From positions 3,534,001-3,598,000 of the forward strand of contig NGZR01000001.1 in assembly GCA_002197995.1 (NCBI GenBank): DNA of 64,000 bases, read 5' to 3'. The notes beneath the pieces are model-generated. The model was not told the origin of the DNA. It did not search any database and was given only the letters and a program-made list of their open reading frames with translations. Origin of the DNA: Gaeumannomyces sp. JS-464. Lineage: Eukaryota; Ascomycota; Sordariomycetes; Magnaporthales; Magnaporthaceae. The translations under genes and the position numbers were made by a program. Below, in pieces: positions 1 through 10,788 of this stretch. How positions within the stretch are numbered: position 1 is the first letter of the stretch; each line of letters begins with the position of its first letter.

Positions 1-264
1 AAATGACAGCCAAAGTCGTCTTCCTCTCGATGGCTTCGAGGATCTGTACGTCTCCCGAAGCACCATCCTCCCCACGAGCCGAGAGGTCGCGCTAGGTAAG
101 TCAATCGCCTTGTGCGGAGTTTCTACTTTGGCGAATGGCTCCTTGATATCAGAGGACTAAATAAATAATAGCCACTCAAGAGGTTCCTCTACAAACACAC
201 ACCTCCGTCGACGCAAGGAATACCAGCTCCCCCCTCGCGACAGCCGCAAACAAAAACCGGCAAC

Positions 265-513
265 ATGCGCGTCTCGGCACCCCTGGCTCTCCTGGCACTC
301 GCCGCCACGACCACGGCCGCTCCTGCATCTCCCAAGCATTCCGCCGCCGGAGCCCGCGAGGTCAACCGCCCGGCCGCACATGGCCATGGCAACCAAAGGA
401 GGGACGCCGACTGCGGATGGATGCGCGAGTCGTGTCTTCGCAGCTGCGAGGGCAAGAGCGACTATTGGACATTTATCTGCCGAGACCTTTGCAACACATT
501 TGTTCCTTGCTGA
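265..513 (+). CDS. Small secreted cysteine-rich protein 1 (82 aa)
   Basis: Unrecognised secreted protein. Residues 1-19 form a signal peptide (hydrophobic core LALLALAATTTAA). A propeptide-like segment ends in a dibasic RR at residues 45-46 (NQRR), a likely Kex2-type site. The predicted mature part of about 36 residues has six cysteines at 50, 57, 61, 72, 76 and 82, spaced C-x6-C-x3-C-x10-C-x3-C-x5-C. The two CxxxC motifs separated by ten residues resemble the alpha-hairpinin layout of two helices joined by disulfides; this is inference from spacing only. It is a tandem paralogue of the gene at 1044: signal, RR site, last five cysteines and C-terminus align. No intron is needed. An extracellular effector or antimicrobial role is possible, but function is unknown. 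Confidence 0.8.
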   Translation: MRVSAPLALLALAATTTAAPASPKHSAAGAREVNRPAAHGHGNQRRDADCGWMRESCLRSCEGKSDYWTFICRDLCNTFVPC

Positions 514-1043
514 TCGGGAATTCACGGTATGATGTGGTCACTTGGGGGATGGAGGACTATTATCGCCATTATTCCTCTCTGTCCTCTGACGCTTATTCCA
601 TTCAGCTGCATTCCTTGGTTTGGTGCTTCACCTTCCTTTGCTTAAAAGCAACGCATATGTGCTCCAAGTACATGGACTGCTCTCCATTACCACCCCTCAA
701 AGCCGAGACTCTTTGCGTGAGATTCCGGCCTTGAATCGGAAGCTTCCATGGCATGTAGCGTTGCAGCTATTCACTGGTCTCCCAAGAAAATGGATATAAT
801 AACACCTCCAGATCTTCTCCCTCGTGGTTCGTTCGAGGAGTCTCTATCGTCTTCCAAGCACCTGTGCCACACGCGATACCGGAAGCTGCATGGCCCCAAG
901 TTAGTCGCTCTGTCCAAAAGAGTCGCCCAAGTCTTGTTCCAGGAGGAGAGAACCGATCGCTTACAGGCGTTCTTCGAGCAGCTCTATCTACCAGGCCAAA
1001 AGGAATAACCGGACTCCAGACAGCCACAGCGCAGATCCACAAG
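514..1043. other. Intergenic spacer between the two tandem secreted-protein genes
   Basis: No gene recognised. The last 70 bases before the second ATG resemble the leader of the first gene (AAGGAATA, then a short spacer and CAGCC), so the duplication unit includes promoter and 5' leader. Open frames here lack any family signature. Confidence 0.5.
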
Positions 1044-1301
1044 ATGCGCTTCCCGACCCCCTTCGCTCTCTTGGCACTCGCCGCCATGGCAGACGCCGCC
1101 CCTACCGCTTCCTCCAGGCGCCCCGTGGTGGGGACACGCGAGGCTGACTACACAACCGTCTATGGTAATGGGAACCAGAGGAGGGGGGGATGCCTGAAGG
1201 AAAAGTGTCTCCAATCTTGCGAAGACAAGAGCGAGTGGTTCAAACCAGTTTGCCGAGGCTTCTGCAGCCATGTGGTCCCCTGCGTCGGGAATTGGAATTA
1301 A
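1044..1301 (+). CDS. Small secreted cysteine-rich protein 2 (85 aa), tandem paralogue of the first
   Basis: The ATG at 1044 is chosen over an upstream in-frame ATG at 864 because it gives a proper signal peptide (FALLALAAMADAA, residues 7-19) matching the paralogue. The dibasic site RR is at residues 46-47 (GNQRR), followed by cysteines at 50, 55, 59, 70, 74 and 80: C-x4-C-x3-C-x10-C-x3-C-x5-C. Between paralogues the cysteine core is conserved in spacing, apart from the first loop, and in the residues SCE-K-S, while charged and aromatic positions differ. The C-terminus has five extra residues (VGNWN). Likely cleaved by a Kex2-type protease in the secretory pathway; molecular role unknown. Confidence 0.8.
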   Translation: MRFPTPFALLALAAMADAAPTASSRRPVVGTREADYTTVYGNGNQRRGGCLKEKCLQSCEDKSEWFKPVCRGFCSHVVPCVGNWN

Positions 1302-1798
1302 GGTCACGATACAGGCACTTTGGAGGGATTCAAGGTTCGTTGATCGATTGCTGCTTGGCTGAGCGCACCAGGCGGGGCGCGTCACCCAGCGGCGATGGGT
1401 TTCTGCGTTACGGGGGCATCAGGGTGAATTTTGAGGCTGGAGGAGGTCCTCGTGCCCAAGCCCGTGGCTGCAGGAGCCTCGCGATCCGCCCATGTTTGGT
1501 GCGCCCGGATTTAGGTTTGGGGTGTTCCTAAATCCCGAGCCACGTATAATAGCCTCCCCGGCACAAGCCATCTCCGAAAGTCCTTCTTCTCCGTTTATAC
1601 ACCTCCATTCTGTTGATATTCGGCGCCATCCCTGAACTCCAGCTATAATTCACCCCTCTACGTTGCTGTACCCTTTGGATGCCGCCAGTTCGCCGCTTTC
1701 ACTTCCCCACGCCACAGCCAGTCCCGGCACTCCATCGTCCACTTCAACTCGGAGACGGCGCAGCGGAATCTCCAAATGGCGCTCCGGGAAGTGTTCGC
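1302..1798. other. Intergenic region
   Basis: No gene recognised. A TATA-like CACGTATAATAG lies near 1545, about 120 bp before the open frames that cover the 54-bp repeat. Confidence 0.4.
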
Positions 1799-2003
1799 CG
1801 TGGCCTGGGACTACACCGGCCTACACATCTTGGGGCTCCAGGAAGAAATCATTGCTGGGGAAAACGCCCGCCCCTACATCTTGGCGCTCAGGCAAACAGT
1901 TGTCGACGCTTGGGACCGCACCAGCCCCTGCTTCCTGCCGCTCCTGCACCCATTCGCCGTCTCTTGGGAGCGTGCCAACCACCCCTATGTCCTACCGCTC
2001 TAG
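1799..2003 (+). repeat. Degenerate 54-bp tandem repeat in an open frame
   Basis: Four diverged units start near 1803, 1853, 1907 and 1961 (spacing about 50-54 bp), each with a (C/T)TTGGGA-like start and a CCCTACATCTTGGCGCTC-like end. The frame 1663-2043 reads 18-residue units of the form LGxxPxPxSxRS. Another frame (from ATG 1776) reads W-D/E-x-x-x-x-x-x-x-L-x-L units. All three forward frames stay open across most of it because the period is a multiple of three. No known domain recognised. Whether it is translated cannot be decided from sequence alone. Confidence 0.45.
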
Positions 2004-2986
2004 AAGATTCTCCAGATCTGCTAGTGGACGTTCTTCGCTCTAGAGCTACTTGCAGATCGAGCACCGAGAGGTGTGGAATGACATGGTGCCTCGATGGCTC
2101 CGGGATCGGCTCGAGATCGTTCCTCAATGGTTTCGTGATGAGTTCGAAATTCCCCTCCGCGAAGAAACGGAAGGACAAAGGCGACGGTGAAGGCGGCACG
2201 ACGACGATGAGTTTGTCCAGTGGTCGCGTCTCCATGGGCCCCTCGAGATGCCGTGCTGAATCGGCCCGTTATCTGTCGCTCCTCCGGCTCTCGGCGGCCG
2301 CTGTTCCCGCCGTGACCAGCAGGTTTCCTATCTTTTGGCATGGCATCGAGAGGTAGGGCTTCTGGGGCCGCGGTAGTCGAATCGGAGAGGCCCGGCGCAC
2401 GTGAAGCGGAGGCGGGCGGTCGAAGAAGGGGCGCTGGTGGAGAAGAGGGCATCGAGGCGGGGAGAGAACGCCGGGGGTCGGGCGCTGCGGAGAGGACGTC
2501 GGATTGGCCGAGGGAGAAGGGCGGCAGGTGTTGATTCCGGAAGACGATGGCGCGGAACCCGATCCCGAGCCAATGATAAGGCGCGTTCGACCGAGAGCTC
2601 CCCATGCTGCCCTCCTGCGAAGGATGACTGCCGTTGGAGCGCCCTGCCAGACATCTGTGCAATGCAGTTGTAGTCGTGTCGATAATCTCAGGAGCCAGCC
2701 TATGAAGATGTGATCGACCAGGAGCGTTGACATCGGTTGCGACGGGAACGACAGATGTGTCTCTGCTTCATGGCCACCTTGTGTATCAGATCCTAGCGCA
2801 AGGCCTGCAAATAACGGCACCACGCACCAGCACTCAATATAACCCTTGGCAGTCTATCCTCGAACTATCTAGCATATTCACCTTTGAATTCACTTCAGAA
2901 CTACTGCTTTTTTCTCCGATTCCCTCACGGATTCCAATTCCTTGTTACTTCTGGCGCATATTCCTCCATATTTCACTCCATTCTCC
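2004..2986. other. Region without a recognisable gene
   Basis: Between 2048 and 2256 one plus frame reads a tryptophan-rich stretch (VPRWLRDRLEIVPQWFRDEFEIP) ended by a stop; it may be the tail of whatever the 54-bp repeat belongs to, interrupted by a frameshift. From 2257 to 2986 I see only low-complexity frames on both strands. Confidence 0.3.
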
Positions 2987-4796
2987 TCAATAAAGCCGAA
3001 TCTCGACATGCTCGTCTTCCTTCCGCCCTTCCATAGCCTCGCCATGCATAATCCCGTGTACAACGACGTCGGCGACAAACGTAAAATCCACATCACTTCG
3101 TGCCTCACCCGGATCTTCGCCTGTGGTGGTTTTTTCGCTGCAGGATTAGAGGGAGCCTAGATCCACCAACAATCCAGAGCTCCTGTCCTGGAGTGATTTC
3201 GCAGTGGCCTATCCCCAGGAGGCCACCCTCCGTCACGAAGATAGCCTGTTCGCTCAGCATGCATGTCAAGCGGCCAGTCCCCAATTTTCATAACCTCACC
3301 CGGGCTGCCAATAGCATCCTCGCCACGGGTATCCGCCGATCGACGTGGAATATCCTTCCTGTGACAAGATCGTTGAGGTCGCTCCTCCAGTTCGGCCGTA
3401 GCTTGCCCTGGTTTCTCTGGTCGAACTCTTCCACCAGGCGAAGCCACCTCGATTCGCCCATCGCAATCACCTCGTCGTCGGAGGTGTGTGGGGGATCACG
3501 CTCTCCTTGGGCCCCACCAGCGCGATCCGGTCGACGTAGACGGCGCGCAGGGCCAAGGCGAGGGGCATGGTCAGGTCCGGCCGGCCTGGGACCGGCTCGT
3601 CGATGGTGCGCAGCCCGTCCTCGCGGTAGCCCCTCACGCCGCGGTCGGCGCAGCACCCGGCGTCGGCCGAATCCACAAGACCATGTGCATGTAGTATTTT
3701 GTAAAGTAGCCCCCTCGGGCCGGATGGTCCAGTCGACGGCCCAGGGCGGCAGGCCCGGGACGAACGAGGGCTACTCCCGCCGGCCGATCAGCGGGTGCAG
3801 GTCGCCATGTGGCGGAGGAGGTCGGCCGAGACGTTGGCGAACAGCGTGCGGGGTCGGCCGTGTAATCGCACGCGCCGGCGCTCGCGGTGGCGCTGGCGCT
3901 CTGCGGCGACAGGTCTGGCCGGAACCCGATCAGCGCGTACACCTTGTCGGCGGGTCGGTCGACTGCCGTCCGCACCAACGCCATAGCAGGGACAGCATCC
4001 CTTCGTAGCGAGAGCTATTTAGCCCCCTCATCATTGCTACGAGGTCATCTATCGAGCCGTTGTTGAGGAACTCTTCTGGCGTGTCGTCCGAATGGAAAGG
4101 CTCTGGGTAGGCGCTGGTCCCGTCGGGGTCGGTAATGCCGTCGCACGCGTCAGATGCGCGGTAGAGCGAGGAAAACGACAATGTTGCCGGGGCTCCCCAG
4201 TAAACGGCCAGGTTGTCAGGAAGCAGAGATTCCTGGACCGTCCAGATCCGTTGCCGCCACGGAGCCGTAATGGCAACTTTAAAGGCCGCGGCGGCTGTGG
4301 CACGACGAGCAGGGTCTTCTAGCACGATGGCCGCGGGCCGTCGCGCGCCATCCAGCGGACGCACTCAAACGCCATCCAACACCTGTTCGTCGACCTCGTC
4401 GCCGAGAAACCCAAGAAAAACGTTGCAATGGGTGCAAGACTTATATATCCGGCCCATCATCTTGACCTGCTCGTTTTTCCACGACGTCGGCCTGGATAAT
4501 CCAGAGAGCGTCGATCCAGATGGTACGCGTCTCATCCGGGCGTCGAAGCCGGCGCAGGGCCGCGAGGGCGCTCTCGCCGAGCTGGACGGGGGAGCCGCCA
4601 ATCAAGATGTGCTCTGCGTCGGGTCTGGCGCTTTGCCCCAGACGTACGGGATGGTTTCGTACCGGACGTCTGCGTCGTCGAGGCTTGCAACTTCGTACGT
4701 ACATCCGATCGGAGAGTCGCCCGCCCCGGGATGTAGCCGCAACAGCCGAAAGTACGACGACGGGTCGGGGAGGCGAGGCAGCGCAGCGGTTGCCAT
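2987..4796 (-). pseudogene. HET (heterokaryon incompatibility) domain protein, broken by many frameshifts
   Basis: HET proteins act in non-self recognition and cell death in filamentous fungi. From an ATG at 4796 (MATAALPRL) the frames read, in order: FRLLRLHPG and IPYVWGKAPD (HET start), ILIGGSPVQLGESALAALRRLR, IWIDALWIIQADV (usual CINQ changed to WIIQ), EQVKMMGRIYKS, WRQRIWTVQESLLPDNLAVYWG, ADKVYALIGF, LRAVYVDRIALVG, FVTEGGLLGIG, ELWIVGGSRLPLIL and VHGIMHGEAM, ending at a TGA at 2987-2989. The order and roughly 600-codon span match a full-length HET protein, but at least six frame changes separate the segments. Two of them, near 4620 and 4480, fall in short C or A runs. The decay is too extensive to be sequencing error alone. 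GC content is normal, so this is indel decay rather than RIP. Confidence 0.8.
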
Positions 4797-5186
4797 TGGG
4801 GTGGGATAGCACGAATGATGGGGTATAGCCAGCGTGGCGTACAAGAACTTAACTGGTAAATAGAGGGACTGTCGCAAGGACGCCAAGGCGTGAATTTATA
4901 TCACCATTTCCCCCGAAAGCATGCTTGTTCGGCCCGCATCTTCAGGCTTGCTGACGCGCATGATGAATGCCGAATTTCCTTGGACAGGCCGCCGATCGCT
5001 AATCCCTAGCCCGTAACGCCAGCAAATGAAGCCTCACAACCCAACTACAGTATTATTACGGATCCAAGAAGCATTTAATGCCCAAGGGTGGTCAGCACCC
5101 GGACCCGCCGACATACTCACTGCTGGCAATAGCCCGCGAGGATGGTAAGGCTACGGTAGTCAACATCCGACCTCGCAGGTCAAAAC
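4797..5186. other. Intergenic region between HET pseudogene and DUF7580 gene
   Basis: It holds the promoter side of the minus-strand HET pseudogene and the 3' end of the DUF7580 gene. No gene recognised. Confidence 0.5.
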
Positions 5187-7210
5187 CTAGCCGTGTAATG
5201 ATGTAACTTCTCGTTTACATAGCCCCATCCCCTCTGACCCTTTCCCTCGGCTAATAGGAGCCGCCCCCATTGCGAACCATATCGTTGAAAATCTCTCCAG
5301 GGGCCGCACAACGCTCACCGCCATCTGCTCTTTCCACTTTCCGAGGTCTGTGTAGTTGCCACTCAGACACCAGGCCGCGGTATCGGTGTAAGAAAATATG
5401 ACATCCCCATCCCGTTGCAGACGTTGGATCCATACGTGCTCCGCCTTCCAGGCATCCGAAAGCAGCTTTACTATATCCGTCGTTCTCTCCGCACCCGCCC
5501 CTCTCCCCGCCTGCGGCTCTGCTTGGCCATGGGGGCACTCGTCGCCCCAATCCTGGCTTTCGAACCGGTCCCAGGTGATTATCTCGAGAAGGAGTATGCC
5601 GAGATGCTTCAGGGCAGCCTTCAGGGAACCCGAGTTTGCCGTGGACTTCCCGACCGAGATCCCAGCCGGGGAAGATTCCGCAGCTATCGACATGGCGCTG
5701 AAGTCCTGGAGGATGTGCGGCTCGCCGAAAGCGAGGCCACCCGTCTGGCCTGGTCTTTTGGCAAATACGACGCTCTCCTTGGTGATGGAGCGTTGGAGCC
5801 AAGGTGATCCGATGAGCTGGACGAAGGAGGAAGCCAGCGTCATAGCCAGAAAGTAACGCGCCCTCAGAGATGGTAGTGTGCGCTTCTCCGTCCCGAGGAT
5901 CTCGCCTAATTCGACGAACTGCTCCAGCTGCCCTGTGTTGGTCGCTTGGCTGCCAGGATCCAAAGGATAAACATAGTATTTGGGGGAGCTTTCATCAACA
6001 TTGAGATAGCCCCAGCATACCTGGTTTGGCTCTTCTAGGGACTTGCACAGTATGGTGATGCGGGTCCTGAGCCTGTCCTGGTTTGCTTCCGGTGGAACGT
6101 CGAGCGTCCACTTGATGCTTGGATTCGGGCTAAGGAGATTTAGTGAAAATTAGCTCATCAAAAGTACTGGGCGGTTGATCGGATTGCCTACTCTTGAAAG
6201 TGGACACCCCGGCCTTGCGGGAGTGACATTGTTTGCCGGGGTGCTTGGAGCGTAAGCTTATTGAGATCCAGCATCTCCACCCGGCTTTCGCTCATGTCCC
6301 CTTGCTGTATTTTTGTCCTGCGGGCACTCCATTTCGTGCTCCCAGACGCAGTGAACATGACTGTAAACTCGTTCTTCTTGCTGCTGCGGTGCTGAAGAAG
6401 CAGCCGAGCCAAGTGATTGTCATCGCAGCCGCAGCCGGAGGCCTTTGCTACAGCCCAGAAGAGGGATGTTGCCTGTTCACAGAAGCGGCATAAGGCTTTG
6501 TCGATAGCAGTCGAATTCCTCATCGTGACTTGACTTTGCATCTCTCCCGAGCGTTTTGCAAGCAATTCGCCGATGGCGTAGGAGTTGAGCAGCTGATGGA
6601 TGCTCTCGTTGTTCTTTTTCAGCTTCTCGAACAAAGCCTGACGAGCTTTATCCCCTTTGCTGTACTTCAACGCGTGGCGTACGCGCTTGATACGGTCAAG
6701 GGGGAATATCGCCCCCTGTTCCTCATTGTTAGCCACATTAAATAAAGTGCCAATTGTTCGAAGCTAGTAGAACTTGGGAGCTTGATTCCAACTAACCTGT
6801 CCGCTCAAGGCTCCTTGCATCTCATTCTCGTGTCTCTTCACTGCGTCGACCAATTCTCGCAATACCCTGTCGATTGACTCGAAGCACTTGGTGCAAATCG
6901 AGTAGCTGCTTCCCAGCCTATCCTGCAGCTCATTGACGGGGAAGTCTCTCCAGTCTGCGGCCTCTGGGGCCGCCAGCAGGCTCCGGGCGATTTCATCATC
7001 ATGCGCCAACATGAAGATGCGCCTGCAGGATTGCTGGTAGAATAGATATTGGAATTCGAGTTCTTCTTCCCATCCAGAATAGTAGGCAAGACCGGAATTT
7101 GCGCTTGAGGCGACTTGGAGTTTCGCCCGGCATGCCTCTACGGTCTTCTTAGCTGCCGGAAACAGCGCTAGGGACCCCAGCACGATCCCAGCAACCTCGA
7201 ATCCCGACAT
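5187..7210 (-). CDS. DUF7580-type fungal protein, three exons, 626 aa, intact
   Basis: Exons (minus) 7210-6797, 6715-6192 and 6129-5187 give 1881 nt with no frame break. Intron 1 (81 bp) has GTTAGT, a GCTAAC branch and ACAG; it is phase 0 after LSGQ and joins to GAIFPLD. Intron 2 (62 bp) has GTAGGC, CACTAA and TTAG. The N-terminus MSGFEVAGIVLGSLALFPAA is the hydrophobic start typical of this fungal family, followed by helical segments (residues 20-200, one rich in K/R/E around KLKKNNESIHQLL). The C-terminal third reads RARYFLAMTLASSFVQLIGSPWL, then LGILLLEIITW, then a terminal AMG..SRGKGSEGMGLCKREV region, as in DUF7580 proteins of Sordariomycetes and Eurotiomycetes. LGILLLEI resembles a kinase C-lobe helix, so a degenerate kinase fold is possible (inference). 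Molecular function unknown. It is transcribed divergently from the C2H2-DUF6590 gene. Confidence 0.82.
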
Positions 7211-7767
7211 GACTCTCCGAGGTAGTAGATAATTATAAGAATTCAGGGCCGATAATCCAAGACGCTGGCTCAAGGGCAATGCAGGCGCTGTACGGGAGGG
7301 CGTCTCGTTTCTGAGTTGGATGGTGCTGACCCGGCGGATGAGGGCATAGGGGACTTTCGTTATCTACCGACGCGTACGGTAGGTCCGAGGATCCCAAAGG
7401 AAGCGGGGCGCAGCTTTCCATATGACTGATGCACGAGCTGTCAGCTGAACCCTTCCAGCGCCAGAAATATGCAGTTCTAGACCAATCGTTAAGGGCCAAG
7501 TAGCATGATATCGAGTGGGGTAATGACGCCATCTCTCCCAGTCCGCTGCCTATCTCCCGTTTCTATCTTAGGAAAAAGGCGCTGTGGGCTACAGTACATT
7601 CAAGCAGGACGTACCTTGTTACCATCCGTCCCCGTCCCCTCTTCTTTCATCTCCCCCTCCTCCCAGAGAACATCGGCCTTCTCTGAACACTGACAGATTT
7701 TCTCGCACCCCCAATCCCAGAAATCATCATTTCTTCCTGCACTGTAACAGCACAACAGCAATGTGGA
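7211..7767. promoter_or_regulatory. Shared 557-bp divergent promoter region
   Basis: It lies between the ATG of the DUF7580 gene (minus, 7210) and the ATG of the C2H2-DUF6590 gene (plus, 7768). CT-rich tracts near 7630-7680 precede the plus-strand start, as is common in fungal leaders. No further coding sequence seen. Both genes could share control elements; this is inference from arrangement. Confidence 0.55.
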
Positions 7768-10567
7768 ATGGCGTCCAACCAAACCATCGCAGATCTGGCT
7801 TCGAATCTGAGGCGGCTGTTTCTCAATACCTGCGAGCAGTTGGGGAACTCCCCCACCGCCATTGGGGCACCAATATTATTAGATCTCAGGGGTCAGTTCG
7901 ATAAGTACTCCTTGTGGGCAGAGAGCGTGGGAGCACTGCACTCAGCACGCTCTCCCCTCTCTCTCGATTGTCGGCTAGGAACTGGGGATGGCTCCAACAT
8001 CAAGGCGCAAATACTCCGGCTTTTACATAGCCTGGAAGAGGCCATCCAATCCCGTAAGTCCTTGGTGAGACTGCCCAAGAGTCCTTTGTCCAACCAGGTT
8101 TGGTTATGGATATACTTTTACTAATATTTGGTCTAGTTTCAAGCCTTCTAACCGGACAGCCGCATCATGATATCCTTGACTTGCGGGATCTCGTCGTCTC
8201 CACTAGTGAGGGAGCTAGTAGAAATGTCGAGTCCTCGAACCTTCTCGCGGAGTACCAGGTAGAGGAGGCACACATGATTCTCGAGGTGATCTCCGAATAC
8301 CTCAAGTCCATGTTCCGCATGGCCATCCTCATTCGGACGACGACCCGAGATCGATTCCAGCGCGCACTCGATTCGCCCGACATAAAACTCCCTACTCTCC
8401 ACGACGAGGAGCGCCTATTCCATTCCCCAGCCCACCCAAAGCTTCGACGCCCCGAGAGTCTATGGCTTGTAAACCACCTCGCCAGAGCAAATTCTAAGAG
8501 ACGGCACGCCATGGTATACTACAGAGATCATGCGGAACATCTCGCGGCTTCTCCGGATGTCCCGGGCGAAGACGCAGGCGTGATGACAGGAGCCGCGTCA
8601 GAAATCTTCTCGGGCATCAGCAAAGCCTCAACCTTCCTCCTCCCCCCAGGATTCCCAGCGCATGTTGACGACGACGATGCTAGTGAAGCCACATCAATCG
8701 CTTCCGGAACCACGAATACAAGTGGACATGTCCAATTGAGGCGACCTCGGCTCGAAAGCCTACCAAGAGTACTTGAGGGTACCAACTTCGTCAGGTGCCC
8801 AACATGCTCTATATTGCAGCAATTCAAAAGCGACAAGTACTGTGGCGTCAGCTCACATCTCCTTTAGTCGCCGCAAAACGTGACGCTCTATCTGCTATCT
8901 TTGCGGGTCATGGCTGACTGCTTGTTCCTAGACGGCATCTATTCGCGGACCTCAAGGCGTATGTCTGCACCGTGCCAGGTCAACGGATCTGTGACGACCT
9001 CGTCTTTAGCGACCGGGACAGCTGGTTTGAGCATGAAGTCAAACATCATCGGGCCAAATACAGCTGCATGCTCTGTCCGTCATCTGCTGCGTTGTACGAC
9101 ACGCCAAGCGCACTGGAGAAGCATCTTGGCCAAATTCACCATCTTGATTCGGATGCGGACATCAGATTGCTCACTGAGAGTGGCTCTGAAGCGCCCACCC
9201 TTTACGACCCCAATGAGTGCCCCTTCTGCGACGACTGGCCAAAGATGCTCGACGAGAGATCAAACACCACAGCGAAAGGGAAAGGCCCAGCTATGTCGAT
9301 CACGGTGACCCCGAGGATGTTCAAAAGACACGTTGCATCACACCAGGAACAAGTGGCATTGCTTGTTGTTCAAAATATCTGCACCGAAGAAGGGTCCGAA
9401 GACGAAGGGAGTGATGCCAAGGACGCCGATGAATCAGCGCGTCCATCTCCATCATCAAGCGAGCATGGCGGCGATATCACCCCGCATGACACGCTTGACG
9501 GCCAGCGAGTTCTCGAAGCCGATAATCCAGCGGATGGTAACGAGGAGCTTGGGGGCTATGATACTGACGGCCCGGAAGACGACGACAGATTAGCAAAACA
9601 CAGTCCACCGGCGGGACCTCCCCCACAGAGCTCACCCGAAACCTATCAGGCAGAGGGATTCCATGATGCGGCAAATGTCAATGACGCCTATGGGGAAGAG
9701 GGGGCCTATGGGGGAGAGGCGCAAGTGCCGAGAATACATCGCATTATTACCGGCACAGCGGGAGAATATGAAGCGGCTGACCCTCGTACGTCTGGTTCGC
9801 CTTTCATGTGACAAGTTGGCCGACGGGAGCGACTGACAATCACACAGGCTTCACGCTCGTCCATGGCGCATACTGGCGGCCAGGAACAGTAGGTGCATTT
9901 CTGCCGAGAGACACAGACGTACCACTGTATTTTCCTCATTCTAACACATCCGATCTCATTCAAACTCTAGGTCTTCAAGATCCTCTGGGATGATCCTGAG
10001 GGCCAAAGTGCAAGTGGGAGGGGCACGTTCTTTACAGAGCGGCGTAGGATTGATGACGGGAGCGGCAAGCCATCTTACATAAAGCTCCGTCGGTTCGTCA
10101 TTCATCGCACAGGCGAGGGGCAATCCACATGCGTGTGAGTTTCTCAAGCGTCGCCAAGTCCTCCTCGCTTCCTCCACCTAATGCGAGCGTCCGTTACTAG
10201 GCCCATATATACCTATAACCACCAAGGCTGCAAGAAGCCAGGGGTAAATCCGCAGACACATGGTATCGTCTACGACGCACATACGAAACCCAGGTTGCTC
10301 CCAGGCGAACCCTCACTGAGATTTGATCCTGTTGGAGTAACGCTCATGGAGCCGACAGAGAAGATTCCAAAAGAGAGTAGAATCAACTACTCGCAGCCGA
10401 TGATGGTGCAGCACAACGTTAAGATCTTCACTATCGGCTACATCCACGAAGATTCATTTTCAACGGTCGTAGAGGCCGTAAATGAGTGTTTAAATCGACG
10501 CTCTACTATGTACACTAGGGCGTCGACTTCCAAAGGGAAGAGAGTAATAATAAGACCAAGAAGATAG
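7768..10567 (+). CDS. C2H2-like zinc finger protein fused to a DUF6590 domain, six exons, 803 aa
   Basis: Exons 7768-8053, 8137-8836, 8932-9785, 9848-9888, 9971-10134 and 10201-10567 total 2412 nt in one frame. Splice sites: GTAAGT/CTAG, GTACTG/CTAG (weakest donor, but the only one keeping frame), GTACGT/ACAG, GTAGGT/CTAG, GTGAGT/CTAG. The N-terminus has the FDKYSLWAESVGALH and LSLDCRL blocks of a common Pezizomycotina zinc-finger family. CPTC (about 315) leads into RHLFADLKAYVC (330-341), then C341..C349..H363..H367 and C374..C377 with later H pairs; an acidic, low-complexity linker runs from about 450 to 600. Exons 4-6 encode the DUF6590 part: GAYWRPGTVFKILWDD, RRFVIHRTGEGQSTCVPIYTYNHQGCKKPGV, HGIVYD and HNVKIFTIGYI. 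Exon 4 is a 41-nt microexon joining the two parts. Role unknown; nucleic-acid binding is likely from the fingers. It ends 76 bp before a transposon. Confidence 0.82.
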
Positions 10568-10788
10568 GGTGGATGATGATGGTACTTAATTAGGAGGGAA
10601 TGGAAGCCATGACAAGCGTCAAGGTTTGCGGTGTTGAGTTAAGTCGGAGCCCCCCCCTGTTGGGCCAACCCCCCTGTTGGGCCACCCACGAGGCCCACAG
10701 CCACAAATCGTCACGCGTATTTCAATTCTACAGGATTCCATCAATTTTAATCCGTTTTCCTTCCTTTTTGTTGCATTCGAACGACGAA

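Noticed and set aside
5110..5185. Possible tRNA near GGTCAAAACC
   Set aside because: The B-box-like motif is one base short and no cloverleaf stems pair on either strand.
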